Origin: Actinomycetota bacterium
Lineage (GTDB): Bacteria > Actinomycetota > Thermoleophilia > RBG-16-64-13
Assembly: GCA_012523095.1 (NCBI GenBank)
Contig: JAAYJE010000052.1
Coordinates: 1-60,565, forward strand
Direction: 5' to 3'
DNA length: 60,565 nt
Under the pieces are notes generated by a model, which saw only the letters and a list, made by a program, of their open reading frames with translations, was not told where the DNA came from and searched no databases. Both the position numbers and the translations under genes were made by a program. How positions within the stretch are numbered: the stretch's first letter is position 1; each line of letters opens with the position of its first letter. Shown piece after piece: positions 1 to 7,702 of the stretch.

Positions 1-104
1 ATGTCCTTGGCTTCCATCCAGATGAGCGGCTTGGGGTACAGCCCGGCCGGCCCTGGTCTCACCGCCGTCTTCTTGATCAGGTTCGAGTGCAGCTTCTTGG
101 CCAC
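1..104 (-). CDS. Unidentified protein, N-terminal part only (runs off left edge)
   Basis: A reading frame on the minus strand starts at GTG 104 behind a very strong ribosome binding site (AAGGAGG, five bases upstream) and stays open to the window edge. The visible residues begin VAKKLHSNLIKK and continue to LYPKPLIWMEAKD. It lies 39 bases downstream of the TetR gene on the same strand, so the two are probably co-transcribed and this may be a gene the regulator controls. I do not recognise the family from 34 residues. Confidence 0.45.
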   Translation of the reverse strand, partial: MAKKLHSNLIKKTAVRPGPAGLYPKPLIWMEAKD

Positions 105-143
105 TTGGTCCTCCTTGGGGTATGTCTGAGCCGGATTCGTGTC

Positions 144-821
144 TCAGCAGCGTCTGTCAGTAGCGTCGTCGGTCGAGGGACCATTCTTATAGATCACCTT
201 GCGCAACACGGCGAGGATGTCCTCAATGGGGACCTTCTCGCCGTGTACCAGCGGATTCGCTTCGGACAAGCGCCACCCACCACTGGCACCATAGATCAAG
301 CAGAGCGTCAGATTACACAGGCCGAGGTATGTGATCCCTGCGGCGCGGAGGCCGGGGTTCTCATTCAAAATCCGCATGCAAAGCTGTTCGATCATCCTTC
401 GGTACTGCGTATACCCATCCCACCGAGCTTCGTGACGCGCCAGAGCGGCCGTATCGAGACCGGCGGCAACACGGTAGTGGAAATGGTCGACAAGGAACGA
501 AACGGTCGCCCTGTTGGCCTCGGCATGCTCCAGAACGGCCTGCATGACCTCGAGTAATTCGACCCGTGGGTCATGGCTACAGACGTGCCTAGCTCGTAGC
601 GCTTCGACGATATAGTCATACACCTCGTCCCAGCAGAGCCCCGCGACGGCACCTACCAAGTCGTGCTTGTCGTGGAAGAATCTCAGAATCCCGCTCTCGC
701 TCGTACCAACATCCATGGCGATGGCCCGCAAGGGCGTCCTAGAAACCCCCCGATCGAAAAACAGCCTCTTGGCTGATTGGAGGATTCTCTCTTCGACGTT
801 CGGTTCTCTCTTCGCCAGCAT
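144..821 (-). CDS. TetR/AcrR-family transcriptional regulator
   Basis: The 225-residue product has the TetR layout. An N-terminal helix-turn-helix (EERILQSAKRLFFDRG, then TPLRAIAMDVGTSESGILRFF, roughly residues 8-50) is followed by an all-helical ligand-binding half. I chose ATG 821 because GAAGG lies just upstream. A possible TTG at 860 falls almost on the predicted transcription start and reads through the palindrome at 841-850. The family binds operators as dimers and releases them on small-molecule binding; the ligand here is unknown. The next gene on the same strand begins 39 bases downstream, and autoregulation through the palindrome is likely. Confidence 0.9.
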   Translation of the reverse strand: MLAKREPNVEERILQSAKRLFFDRGVSRTPLRAIAMDVGTSESGILRFFHDKHDLVGAVAGLCWDEVYDYIVEALRARHVCSHDPRVELLEVMQAVLEHAEANRATVSFLVDHFHYRVAAGLDTAALARHEARWDGYTQYRRMIEQLCMRILNENPGLRAAGITYLGLCNLTLCLIYGASGGWRLSEANPLVHGEKVPIEDILAVLRKVIYKNGPSTDDATDRRC

Positions 822-840
822 GGGACCTTCAAGGTTAGTA

Positions 841-850
841 GTAGTACTAC
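841..850. promoter_or_regulatory. Candidate TetR operator palindrome
   Basis: GTAGTACTAC is a perfect 10-base palindrome. It sits between the predicted transcription start (about 863) and ATG 821 of the TetR gene, which is where an autoregulatory operator would be expected. Assignment is by position and symmetry only. Confidence 0.45.
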
Positions 851-869
851 AATCACCCAATTCGCAAAC

Positions 870-897
870 ATTCTACACCCATTTCTCATCGTGTCAA
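870..897 (-). promoter_or_regulatory. Promoter of the TetR gene
   Basis: On the minus strand TTGACA (892-897) and TAGAAT (870-875) are separated by 16 bases, a near-consensus primary sigma-factor promoter. It predicts transcription from about 863, giving a leader of about 40 bases before ATG 821. Confidence 0.65.
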
Positions 898-1127
898 TAC
901 CTCCGCTTCTCTTGTCGATCAAGGCCGGGTAGGCGAGAGGCACCTGGCACCACGTGGCTCACAGCCGGTGTCGCGAGGATGGACCGATCGAATTCGTACA
1001 CTTGACAGGACGTGGCCTCGTGGAAGTGAAGTAGGGCTGATGGGAGCGATGCCGCACCTACCCCGCACCTACCCCGGCTTCTTCTCGCGCAGGGTAGCCA
1101 ATTCGGTTGGATCCCACTCGCAGCGGT

Positions 1128-1949
1128 CTAACGCCTGAGTTCGTAGGTGATGGTCGCGTTGACGTAGATGTCCAGAGTCTGAGGGTTGATCGGCGGGGAG
1201 TAAACCTCGGCGGCGGCCATAGTCGTGGCCGTTGAGGCTCCTCTCCCATAGTAGTAGACAGGGGACGAGTAGCCCTCGGTCAGGACGAGCACGTCGCCCA
1301 GGGTCACCCCATTGGCCGCGGCAAAGGCCTCGGCTTTCGCACGAGCTTGCGCCGAGGCTTGGGCCAATGCTTCCGCCTGGGCTTCCGTGTTATCGGAGAG
1401 CTGCCAGTTGGGGCCGGAGAGATTGTTGGCTCCCGCCTCGGCCGCGGCGCCGAACACCTTCCCAATAGCGCTGAAGTCGGTCAAGGTGACCTTCGCCAAG
1501 TTCGATGCCTGATAGCTGATGCTGGTCTGTTCTCCGGTCTTCGGATCGTGGATGGGATATCCGTAGACACTCACATCGGCGGTCTCGACGGCCGAGTCCG
1601 GTATCCCATCCGCCTTCAGCCGAGTCAGGACCTCCTGCATCTGTTTGGAATTGGCGTCGAGCGCCTCTGCTGCGGTCGCCGCGCGATTCTGCACGCCGAT
1701 GTTGATGACGGCTTGGTCGGGACGCGCACTCATGTGGCCGGCGCCGGAGACGGTGACCGTATGGAGAAGGGGACTCTGCTCCCCCGGTGCACCGACCGTC
1801 GTCGTGGTAGAGCTGGTTGTGGAGCTTTCAGCCGTCGTCGACGTGGTCGAGTCCGAGGTGCAGGCGGCGACACCGAACACCAGCAGCACAAGCGCCAGCC
1901 CCACACCGGCGCCGAGCCCCGACCTCTTCCCCACCCTGGTAAGTCGCAT
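1128..1949 (-). CDS. SIMPL-domain (DUF541) lipoprotein
   Basis: The 273-residue protein starts at ATG 1949 behind GGAGG. It has a lipoprotein signal peptide: basic start MRLTRVGKR, hydrophobic stretch and lipobox FGVAAC with Cys near residue 29. A Ser/Thr-rich linker (TSTTAESSTTSSTTTT) follows. The rest is a SIMPL/DUF541 domain with the usual opening VTVSGAGHMSARPDQAVINIGV and an Ala/Gln-rich helix (EAQAEALAQASAQARAKAEA). It should be anchored on the outer face of the membrane. The family's molecular role is poorly defined; some members are linked to envelope or oxidative stress. Confidence 0.88.
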   Translation of the reverse strand: MRLTRVGKRSGLGAGVGLALVLLVFGVAACTSDSTTSTTAESSTTSSTTTTVGAPGEQSPLLHTVTVSGAGHMSARPDQAVINIGVQNRAATAAEALDANSKQMQEVLTRLKADGIPDSAVETADVSVYGYPIHDPKTGEQTSISYQASNLAKVTLTDFSAIGKVFGAAAEAGANNLSGPNWQLSDNTEAQAEALAQASAQARAKAEAFAAANGVTLGDVLVLTEGYSSPVYYYGRGASTATTMAAAEVYSPPINPQTLDIYVNATITYELRR

Positions 1950-2099
1950 GGAGCCTCCTCTCTCGCTGATGGCCGCAGGCGCCGGGCCCGCGAAGCCGCC
2001 GGCCCTTATGAAGCGCCACATCACTTCCGACTGCCGGCGTTCCGAGATTGTTCCGGCGCTTGTCGCACAGATCCGCCGCCCGCTAGTCCGCACAGACGG

Positions 2100-2330
2100 T
2101 TACCCGGAACAGGCGACGTCACTACTGCGGGAGGAGCATGACTTACCGATCACCTTGAGTGTCGCGCGCGCCCGCGACCGTGGTCTCGGGCTGACAACGA
2201 TCTGCACATTTTGGTCGAGCGCATTGAGGTAGCGGGTGAGACGCTCGATGGAGAAGCCGTCCAGTCTGCCGGCGAGCAGTTCCGAGACCGTCGACTCGCC
2301 GGCGCCGAGGATCCCGGCGACCTCGATTTC
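2100..2330 (-). pseudogene. C-terminal fragment of a second XRE-type antitoxin, in frame behind higA
   Basis: Directly after the TAG stop of higA, in the same frame, the sequence reads EIEVAGILGAGESTVSELL then AGRLDGFSIERLTRYLNAL and QNVQIVVSPRPRSRARATL. This matches the recognition helix and tail of XRE antitoxins of the HTH_37 type (pattern LGISQxxVSxLLxGRxxxFSIExL). It has no start codon or ribosome binding site of its own. It looks like the 3' end of another antitoxin gene joined to higA by a deletion. It is either dead or reached only by readthrough of the amber codon. Confidence 0.6.
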
Positions 2331-2636
2331 CTACATCGCGGCGGCGTGGCCACGAATCTCATGGTCGAGCCGCTGGCCCAGCTCATCCGCCGCGACATCC
2401 AGATCATAGTCGGCCTGAAGGCCGAGCCAGAACTGTGGCGTGGTGTCGAAGTATCGCGCGAGCCGCAACGCTGTCTCGGCGGTCACGCGGCGCTTGCCCA
2501 GGACGATCTCGTTGATGCGCCGAGGCGGCACACCGATGTTCAGGGCCAACCTGTTCTGGCTCAAACCCAGAGGGTTGAGGAACTCCTCGAGTAGCACTTC
2601 ACCGGGATGTACCGGCGCAAGCTTCTTGGTATTCAT
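2331..2636 (-). CDS. higA: HigA-type antitoxin (XRE family)
   Basis: The 101-residue protein has the standard HigA/VapI form. The opening PVHPGEVLLEEFLNPLG leads into the helix-turn-helix LSQNRLALNIGVPPRRINEI, then ETALRLARYFDTTPQFWLGL. HigA neutralises HigB and represses their shared promoter. An AAGGAGG site precedes ATG 2636. The toxin-like ORF lies just upstream on the same strand (2651-2782). The C-terminus RGHAAAM ends at a TAG that joins in frame to another antitoxin fragment, so the natural tail may have been lost. The helix-turn-helix itself looks intact. Confidence 0.85.
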   Translation of the reverse strand: MNTKKLAPVHPGEVLLEEFLNPLGLSQNRLALNIGVPPRRINEIVLGKRRVTAETALRLARYFDTTPQFWLGLQADYDLDVAADELGQRLDHEIRGHAAAM

Positions 2637-2650
2637 GGCAGGCCTCCTTC

Positions 2651-2782
2651 CTAGTGATAGTCGACGATCTCAACGTCGTAGGCGTCTCCGTCCTCCCAGA
2701 CGAAGCAGATCCGGTACCGGTCGTTGATCGCGTGCGCGTTGCTGATCCTCCGCAGCTTGCGAAGAGCGATCGAGTTGATCAT
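2651..2782 (-). pseudogene. higB: Truncated HigB toxin (C-terminal third only)
   Basis: A 43-residue frame reads MINSIALRKLRRISNAHAIN then DRYRICFVWEDGDAYDVEIV and DYH. Its last 25 residues match the conserved C-terminus of HigB/RelE-type mRNA interferases, including the INDxYRICFxW and DAYDVEIVDYH blocks. Full HigB is about 90-95 residues, so the N-terminal two thirds are missing and the join at ALRKL/RRISNAHA suggests an internal deletion. It still has a promoter and an ATG close to the predicted transcript start. Catalytic activity is unlikely, but the peptide could still bind HigA. Confidence 0.7.
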
Positions 2783-2790
2783 GAGCGGAC

Positions 2791-2817
2791 GGTATAACGC
2801 GTCGCGTCATACGTCAA
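2791..2817 (-). promoter_or_regulatory. Promoter of the higBA remnant
   Basis: On the minus strand TTGACG (2812-2817) and TATACC (2791-2796) are 15 bases apart. The predicted start is within a few bases of ATG 2782, so the message would be leaderless or nearly so. Confidence 0.5.
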
Positions 2818-2878
2818 CCCTTATGAAGCCAGCAAGTGCTATCCGGTCTGACTGACCACCGGAATCAGTCTTGACTGA

Positions 2879-3078
2879 CCGGGGCAGCGGCAGCGACACT
2901 CCACGACCTCAGGCACACCCATGCCATCCTGCTGCTGGCAAACGACGAGAACGCCAAGATCATATCCGAGCGGCTTGGACACGCCTCGGTCGCCTTTGCC
3001 CTCACTGTGTACGCTCACGTCCTGCCGGGGATTCAGAAAGAAGTGGTCTCGCAGCCGGCCGCCGTCATCGACGGATAG
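2879..3078 (+). pseudogene. C-terminal remnant of a tyrosine recombinase (phage-type integrase)
   Basis: The frame after the stop at 2876-2878 encodes LHDLRHTHAILLLANDENAK, then IISERLGHASVAFALTVYAHVLPG and a short tail. This carries the second catalytic Arg box (HDLRHTHA), the GH motif (LGHASV) and the nucleophile Tyr (YAHVLPG) of integrases. The N-terminal core-binding domain and the first catalytic Arg are absent, and no start codon is present. It marks a past mobile-element insertion. Confidence 0.8.
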
Positions 3079-3105
3079 TGCCTTGAGGCCCTATCATGTC
3101 CTGAC

Positions 3106-3300
3106 GTGGACGCACAAAATACAACTATGACTTACGAGGAAGCCTGCAAGCTGCTCGGTTATGCGACGCTCCCGCTATTCAATCGCGAGTCCCGTGAGCT
3201 TACCGTGTCCTGGGTACGGGACAAGACTGAGGACGACGACAAACCCCCCGGCCCTCAACAGGCCAACGCAGCCCGCGCTCGGATAGACGAGTTCTTCTGA
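3106..3300 (+). CDS. Small hypothetical protein
   Basis: A 64-codon frame opens at GTG 3106, with an in-frame ATG seven codons later (MTYEEACKLLGYATLPLFN). The end is acidic then basic (KTEDDDKPPGPQQANAARAR). The composition is compatible with a real protein, but I see no strong ribosome binding site and no family. It lies between two gene remnants, so it could itself be a fragment. Confidence 0.3.
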   Translation: MDAQNTTMTYEEACKLLGYATLPLFNRESRELTVSWVRDKTEDDDKPPGPQQANAARARIDEFF

Positions 3301-3770
3301 CCGCCCGCCTCACCGCCTCCCGCAGCCACGATATCACTCGGATTCACCTCCCCCGCACAGCAACCAAGACACCTTCCGACTGCAGCCTGAAAGCCACTCG
3401 CCCATGTCCAGTCCTCCCTAGTAGGCACCTCGAGCAGCTCGGGCAGATCCAGCTTGCCTTTGTGGAGGGGATCACCGTTCACCCCGCAGCTGACAATTGG
3501 GTTTGACGACACGTCCTTGATCCTTGTTGTCGCGGGTTAACACGGTCCACGACGCGACCACTTCGATTCTACGACCCCAACCGGATGACTGATTCCCTTG
3601 ATAACCGATTGAAGCATCGTGAGCGGCGCGTTCAATGAGTGCACCGGGCTTGGACGGCGTAGTGATCCTGTATCTGGGACACCCTGATCCGGCGGCGCAA
3701 GGGAACGTCTAGCCTATCTGCTAGGATTTGAAATGGCCATGGAGCATCACTCCACGACGGAAGAGGGGTC
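3301..3770. other. Non-coding stretch in accessory region
   Basis: I see no convincing gene here. A minus-strand frame at 3255-3512 has plausible composition but lacks a good start signal and overlaps the small ORF at 3106-3300. No RNA gene or strong repeat was noticed. Confidence 0.4.
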
Positions 3771-3929
3771 ATGTCTCTTTCGAATCTCATGAAGACCGGA
3801 CTCCCGTTGAACCGCAAGGAGCGCTACTTCACCGGCACGGTCTCCCCCATGATCGTGTCACGGGTCACGTTCGGCTGGAACGAGATGAGCACGGAGGAGG
3901 AGCGCATGCTACTTCCTGAGTACTTGTGA
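3771..3929 (+). pseudogene. Truncated N-terminus of an uncharacterised protein
   Basis: ATG 3771 follows a GAGGGG site and opens a 52-residue frame: MSLSNLMKTGLPLNRKERYF, TGTVSPMIVSRV, then TFGWNEMSTEEERMLLPEYL and a stop. The first 30 residues resemble, from memory, the start of longer restriction-like or defence-associated proteins that begin with a KERYFTGTVLPMIV-type block. Here that block ends abruptly and is followed by unrelated sequence. A deletion fragment is likely. The next gene starts 24 bases downstream. Confidence 0.45.
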
Positions 3930-3952
3930 CAAGACACCAGGGAGGCGCCGCG

Positions 3953-4666
3953 GTGACTTCTGACTGCTTCTCCCTCGGAGACCTCGCCTTTGCCTGCTAT
4001 GTGTACAAGTCCATGACTGGCTATGACAAGTCCGTCGCTGACTTCCGACGGCTGACCAAGCCCGGTGTCGATCTGGCGCTCCCTGAGCATCGCTATCATC
4101 TTCTACATTGGCTAAACCGCTGGGGTTGCCGACATCTGGCAACAGACCATCACGACCTGGCGTCGGCGTCCCTCGCCGGCTGGTATCAGGCTAATCAAAG
4201 CCGGCTACCGGGTCTCGACGCTCGTCTGGGCTCGCTCGAAGATTCGCAGCTCGAGCAGTTCGTCGCGCTCTTCGATTCATTGAAGAACCTCGATGCTGCC
4301 CGCAAGACCCGCGGTGGACAATCGCACACGGTTTCCCTCGGTCCTACAGCGGCCGCCAAGACCCTTTTCGCCCTTCGACCACACGTATTCGTAGCTTGGG
4401 ATGATGCCATCCGCAGCAACCTGGGCCACGATGGTTCGGGGGCATCCTATGTGCGACTGCTCGCAGACGTCCGTGGGAAGCTGAGAACAATCGCCAATCA
4501 GTGTGCAACTCTAGATATCCCTCTCGATGCTCTGCCAAAGACTGTCGGGCGACCCCAATCAACGGCGGCCGAGCTCATCAACGAGTACTACTGGGTCACC
4601 CTGACGAGGAAGGTGATACCGCCCGAACCCGCTCGAATCCGAAGATGGCTTGACTGGAGCAACTGA
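3953..4666 (+). CDS. Uncharacterised 237-residue protein
   Basis: GTG 3953 is preceded by GGGAGG at good spacing and gives a 237-residue soluble, mostly helical protein with no signal peptide or membrane segment. Notable blocks are YDKSVADFRRLTKPGVDLAL, LGPTAAAKTLFALRPHVFVA followed by WDDAIR, and AAELINEYYWVTLTRKVIPP. The segment 'KTLFALRPHVFVAWD' recalls helix-hairpin-helix-like families in which a lysine helix precedes a WD loop, but I cannot assign it. It follows a truncated gene in the accessory stretch and may be the surviving partner of a lost two-gene module. Confidence 0.7.
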   Translation: MTSDCFSLGDLAFACYVYKSMTGYDKSVADFRRLTKPGVDLALPEHRYHLLHWLNRWGCRHLATDHHDLASASLAGWYQANQSRLPGLDARLGSLEDSQLEQFVALFDSLKNLDAARKTRGGQSHTVSLGPTAAAKTLFALRPHVFVAWDDAIRSNLGHDGSGASYVRLLADVRGKLRTIANQCATLDIPLDALPKTVGRPQSTAAELINEYYWVTLTRKVIPPEPARIRRWLDWSN

Positions 4667-5053
4667 GCCTGACTTACAGGGAAGGGACATGTTGCGCAGC
4701 CCCGCTTCTTCGCCCAGCAAGGTAGGTTTGTCAGAGAAGGATGGTATCCGTCGGCACCACTATCAGGACGCCCCCTCACTCCCTGCTTCACTTCTTTCCC
4801 AATGAGGCAGAGGTGGCCATCTAGGCGTTCTCAGGCCGCCCTGACCATCTTGAGCGCCTTACATGTGCGGTTTCTCGAGATACAACAGCGGAAGTACTTC
4901 TTCTTGCCGGGATGTTCCTGCTGGCGCTGTCGTCTGCATGATGCCATGAGCCCTCGATCTACATGTGCAACGGCAGCTTGTGCTCGTGCGATCCTGAATC
5001 AGTCTGCCCGGCGGCGCTCCGTTTGAGGCACTCAACGGCCGACCGCCACAATA
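4667..5053. other. Gene-poor stretch with one possible tiny ORF
   Basis: No ordinary gene is visible. On the minus strand 4831-4947 encodes a 38-residue frame (MASCRRQRQQEHPGKKKYFR, then CCISRNRTCKALKMVRAA) rich in Cys, Arg and Lys. It resembles a small zinc-binding peptide or the tail of a larger gene. Its start signal is weak and I hold it at low confidence. Confidence 0.3.
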
Positions 5054-5455
5054 TCATGATCCGGACTTGTTCCAGGGTGGCTTCACTTGGCGGATGAGAT
5101 CGTCCTCCAACCCGGCGGCGAGACTGACTCGAAACCCGTGATACGTGAGCTCTTGATCGGCGACCAGAGCGTACACGTCGACACGTCTTCCAGCGGTCAG
5201 CGCCCTTGAGATGTGTCTGTTGTTGGCGATGTTGGTGTACTGGGTGGGACCGGGCTTCTGATAGCCGTACATCCTGCGCGAAAGCGACATGGTCGTCTTG
5301 CCGATGTACATAACGCCGCCATCAATCACGAACGCGTACAGAACATCCGAGTTGGATGCATGCGAGGTGAGCTGACAGGTCGGCGCGCCCGCTACCATGG
5401 TCCACTGACCCACAGGCCGAAAGCCCGCCTCTTGAAGTCGTGAGAGCCAGTCCAT
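5054..5455 (-). CDS. GIY-YIG family nuclease
   Basis: The 133-residue protein carries a GIY-YIG core: VLYAFVIDGGVMYIGKTTMS, with Tyr-Ala-Phe for 'GIY' and MYIGKT for 'YIG'. The helix TMSLSRRMYGY follows, and the metal-ligand region AAGLEDDLIRQVKPPWNKSG contains the Glu and the PPWN ending. About 35 residues precede the nuclease fold (MDWLSRLQEAGFRPVGQW). GIY-YIG enzymes nick or cleave DNA in repair, homing and restriction. ATG 5455 overlaps the stop of a small upstream ORF (TGATG), which suggests translational coupling. Confidence 0.8.
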   Translation of the reverse strand: MDWLSRLQEAGFRPVGQWTMVAGAPTCQLTSHASNSDVLYAFVIDGGVMYIGKTTMSLSRRMYGYQKPGPTQYTNIANNRHISRALTAGRRVDVYALVADQELTYHGFRVSLAAGLEDDLIRQVKPPWNKSGS

Positions 5456-5583
5456 CAGTCTTCGAGTCCAGCGAACGCGGCTTGTTTATCAGCAGACGCA
5501 GAGCGCCTCCGACCGGATCGCGTAAGATCGCCCGTGTCCAGATTGGCTTCACGCACCTGATCCCCGTCCTTGTTCTCCGTCAT
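5455..5583 (-). CDS. Small 42-residue ORF coupled to the GIY-YIG gene
   Basis: ATG 5583 is preceded by GGGAGGGGG eight bases upstream. It opens a frame MTENKDGDQVREANLDTGDL, then TRSGRRRSASADKQAAFAGL, ED, whose TGA overlaps the ATG of the nuclease gene by one base. The strong ribosome site and exact coupling argue for translation. The peptide is hydrophilic with no recognisable domain. It may be a regulatory leader peptide or an antitoxin-like partner; the function is unknown. Confidence 0.45.
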   Translation of the reverse strand: MTENKDGDQVREANLDTGDLTRSGRRRSASADKQAAFAGLED

Positions 5584-5688
5584 CAAGCAGACCCCCTCCC
5601 TGTGCCGGTGCCCTCCTGCGATGTGTCGCCCACTTCATCGGCGTCGTGTCCCGTGCCGCCCTGCGCATCGTGGTGATCGCATCTACGT

Positions 5689-5790
5689 CTAATGCGTCGG
5701 CCATAGCTCCTCGATCTTGCGATACATGTCCATGAGGATGAAGTTCTTCCGGCCAATCGCATCCTTGAGAGGGCCGGGAAACTTCGCCAT
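5689..5790 (-). CDS. Small 33-residue ORF after the nuclease-EVE gene
   Basis: Starting at ATG 5790, the frame reads MAKFPGPLKDAIGRKNFILM, DMYRKIEELWPTH. Its ribosome binding site (TAGGAGG) is built into the stop codon of the preceding gene. The residues look protein-like. It is either a genuine microprotein or the truncated start of a lost gene. No family assigned. Confidence 0.4.
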   Translation of the reverse strand: MAKFPGPLKDAIGRKNFILMDMYRKIEELWPTH

Positions 5791-5795
5791 GCCTC

Positions 5796-6803
5796 CTACT
5801 TGCTCTTGGTCCTTGATCTGATTGCGGCATCAAGTTTTCTTCCGGATTCCGCATCAATAGAAAACAGCGTGCTTCTGAAACGGTAGTTGACTCCGCAGAT
5901 TTCTTTAATTTCTGCGGCGGAAATCGGCTCCTCGATGGTCTGAAACTTGGCCAACGGTACAGAAAACTCTTCGTCCGGGTACTCAGGGTTCCCTTGGTAC
6001 GGGCGCTTCTTCAGCTTACCGTTGGCGACGCCAACCGCGACAATCCCGGCTCCCGACTGGTATAGAAAGACGACGTCCCCTTTGCTGATACGCGCAATCT
6101 TCTGTTTCCAGGGGGTGAAGAACGCAGCTACAACGCGCTCTTTGAGCATCATGTCGTGGTCCTTGGTGTCGTTGTTGTAGTTTGTGTTTACGATGTAATA
6201 GCCCTCCTGGAGATCCTCGTAGGGATCGTCCACGGTCGCGAATCGGGAGACCTCGAGAAGCATCTTGTCGCCCGCGTCACGATACACGCGATAGATCCAC
6301 GGACGAACATTGAGACCACGAGACCGCCAGTACTGCACAGCCTCCCGGGTCTTGTAATCCATCCCGTTGGTCATGACAACAAAAGCCTGCTTTGCGTTGA
6401 AGTCATCTTCAGTAAGCGCAACACCGAAGGCGGCTTGATGCGCGTCTCGCAACGACTTCTTTTCAGGATGGAAAGACCGGAACAACTCGTCGAGTTGATC
6501 GTAGTTGTATTGTCCGTAGATCTGCCCATAGCGCAGAGCTTGCAGAATGTTCTCGGGATGAGACTCCCAGGCCTTTAGCTCAAATATGTAGAGAGTTCCT
6601 TCAGCGTCAAGGGCCATAAGATCGGGTTCCTCACGCCAGCGGCGTGATTGCATAATGAGGAGTAGCTCTTCGTCAGGAAAGAGCCGATCCAGGGCGCGGA
6701 AGAAGATGTCCTGTAGTCCGCGTTCGTCCAGCTCGAAATCCGAAAGCCGCACGCTGCGAACCTTGGTTGCTAGACGAGCCTCAGTATCAACATTGAGAAG
6801 CAT
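5796..6803 (-). CDS. PD-(D/E)XK nuclease-like protein with C-terminal EVE/PUA-like domain
   Basis: The 335-residue protein has two parts. Residues about 20-190 look like a NucS/DUF91-type restriction fold: the line EEPDLMALDAEGTLYIFELK has Asp, then Glu-x-Lys, the PD-(D/E)XK active-site pattern, and is followed by a long helix (ENILQALRYGQIYGQYN). Residues about 200-300 (EGYYIVNTNYNNDTKDHDMM; ISKGDVVFLYQSGAGIVAVG; VANGKLKKRPYQGNPEYPDE) look like an EVE/PUA-like modified-base binding fold. EVE domains coupled to nucleases are known in restriction of modified DNA. A defence role is inferred from domains and the accessory setting. It is followed by a chain of small overlapping ORFs and a GIY-YIG nuclease on the same strand. 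Confidence 0.7.
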   Translation of the reverse strand: MLLNVDTEARLATKVRSVRLSDFELDERGLQDIFFRALDRLFPDEELLLIMQSRRWREEPDLMALDAEGTLYIFELKAWESHPENILQALRYGQIYGQYNYDQLDELFRSFHPEKKSLRDAHQAAFGVALTEDDFNAKQAFVVMTNGMDYKTREAVQYWRSRGLNVRPWIYRVYRDAGDKMLLEVSRFATVDDPYEDLQEGYYIVNTNYNNDTKDHDMMLKERVVAAFFTPWKQKIARISKGDVVFLYQSGAGIVAVGVANGKLKKRPYQGNPEYPDEEFSVPLAKFQTIEEPISAAEIKEICGVNYRFRSTLFSIDAESGRKLDAAIRSRTKSK

Positions 6804-7590
6804 CTCTTCTCTCCTTTGCCACGAGCCGTCCTGTTAGGCGTTCAGACACTATGCGAAGAGTACCACGCCTACCTGGACGGACCGCGACCAAGCGCCGAGG
6901 TGTGGCCCCCTCAGAAGCTCTGACCCGCAACTCCCTGCAATCCGCAGAAGACCTCGTCGATGAACTGGCAGGGAGGCTGACGCTCGCGCGCGATGGGACT
7001 CTGGCTGCGTACAGTCAAAAAACACCGTGGCCAGCGTCGCGGTCGAGCTTGGAGCCGACACAGGCCACGATACGATGTTAGGTGTTCCCGATTCGTAGAG
7101 AGCTCATTGTTAGGTAACATTCATGCCTTGAAGCAGAGGGGCCAGACCCCCCCCCAAGGTTGTCTGGAGCCCTGCCTTACCCTTGCTCTCTCCTCTATGT
7201 CTGCCAGTGCTTCTCAGGTTCACGCTAACGTGCTGCCACGACGTTTACGTGGTTTCGTCACGCCAGGCCTCGCTCTTTCCGGTCCATCCGCTATTGGATC
7301 TGTCAGGATAGCTGGGAGGCGATGCACCACACGGCCCTCGATGGCAGACCACGTATGCCGCGCTGCAGCGAGTCAAACAACCCCGAACAGTGCCTCTGTC
7401 GCCCAAGCAGCCCACATCGCGCGCCATCAATTACAAACCATCAGAGGCATCTCCTCCGCAGATGATAGTCGCGCAGCCGGGGCCAGAGTGGGGACGGAAG
7501 AATGTGCCGCACCTGCTACGGGAGCGCATAATGACCGCGCACTTCTTGTGGGCAAGACGTGGGCAAGAGGGTCTTCGGCGCTTGCTTCCC
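6804..7590. other. Long stretch without convincing genes
   Basis: Frames exist on both strands, such as 6851-7081 on plus, but none has a good start signal, family resemblance or consistent composition. Three scattered GTTAGG words (6834, 7077, 7109) and a nearby direct repeat (GGGCAAGA at 7550 and 7561) are present but form no recognised site. It probably represents decayed insert DNA between the nuclease gene and tRNA-fMet. Confidence 0.45.
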
Positions 7591-7620
7591 AAAAATAAAG
7601 CCCCGCTTTCTACGGGGCTT
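7591..7620 (-). terminator. Rho-independent terminator of tRNA-fMet
   Basis: On the minus strand the hairpin AAGCCCCG / CGGGGCTT (7598-7620, seven-base loop) is followed by TATTTTT. It lies directly after the 3' end of the tRNA-fMet gene. Confidence 0.85.
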
Positions 7621-7625
7621 CATGA

Positions 7626-7702
<77 letters not shown>

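Noticed and set aside
861-1127. Tandem CCGCACCTACC words near 1051-1075 as a regulatory repeat.
   Set aside because: Only two copies in a short intergenic region with no context to suggest function.
3255-3512. Minus-strand 85-codon frame with plausible composition.
   Set aside because: Weak start signal, no family, and overlap with the small plus-strand ORF at 3106-3300.
5549-5704. Minus-strand 51-codon frame starting MADALDVDAITT between the two micro-ORFs.
   Set aside because: It overlaps both better-supported small ORFs, its ribosome site is too close to the start, and its C-terminus is low-complexity.
6834-7114. Three GTTAGG words resembling integron attC core sites.
   Set aside because: No matching RYYYAAC partners or paired stems at attC spacing, and no integron integrase is visible.
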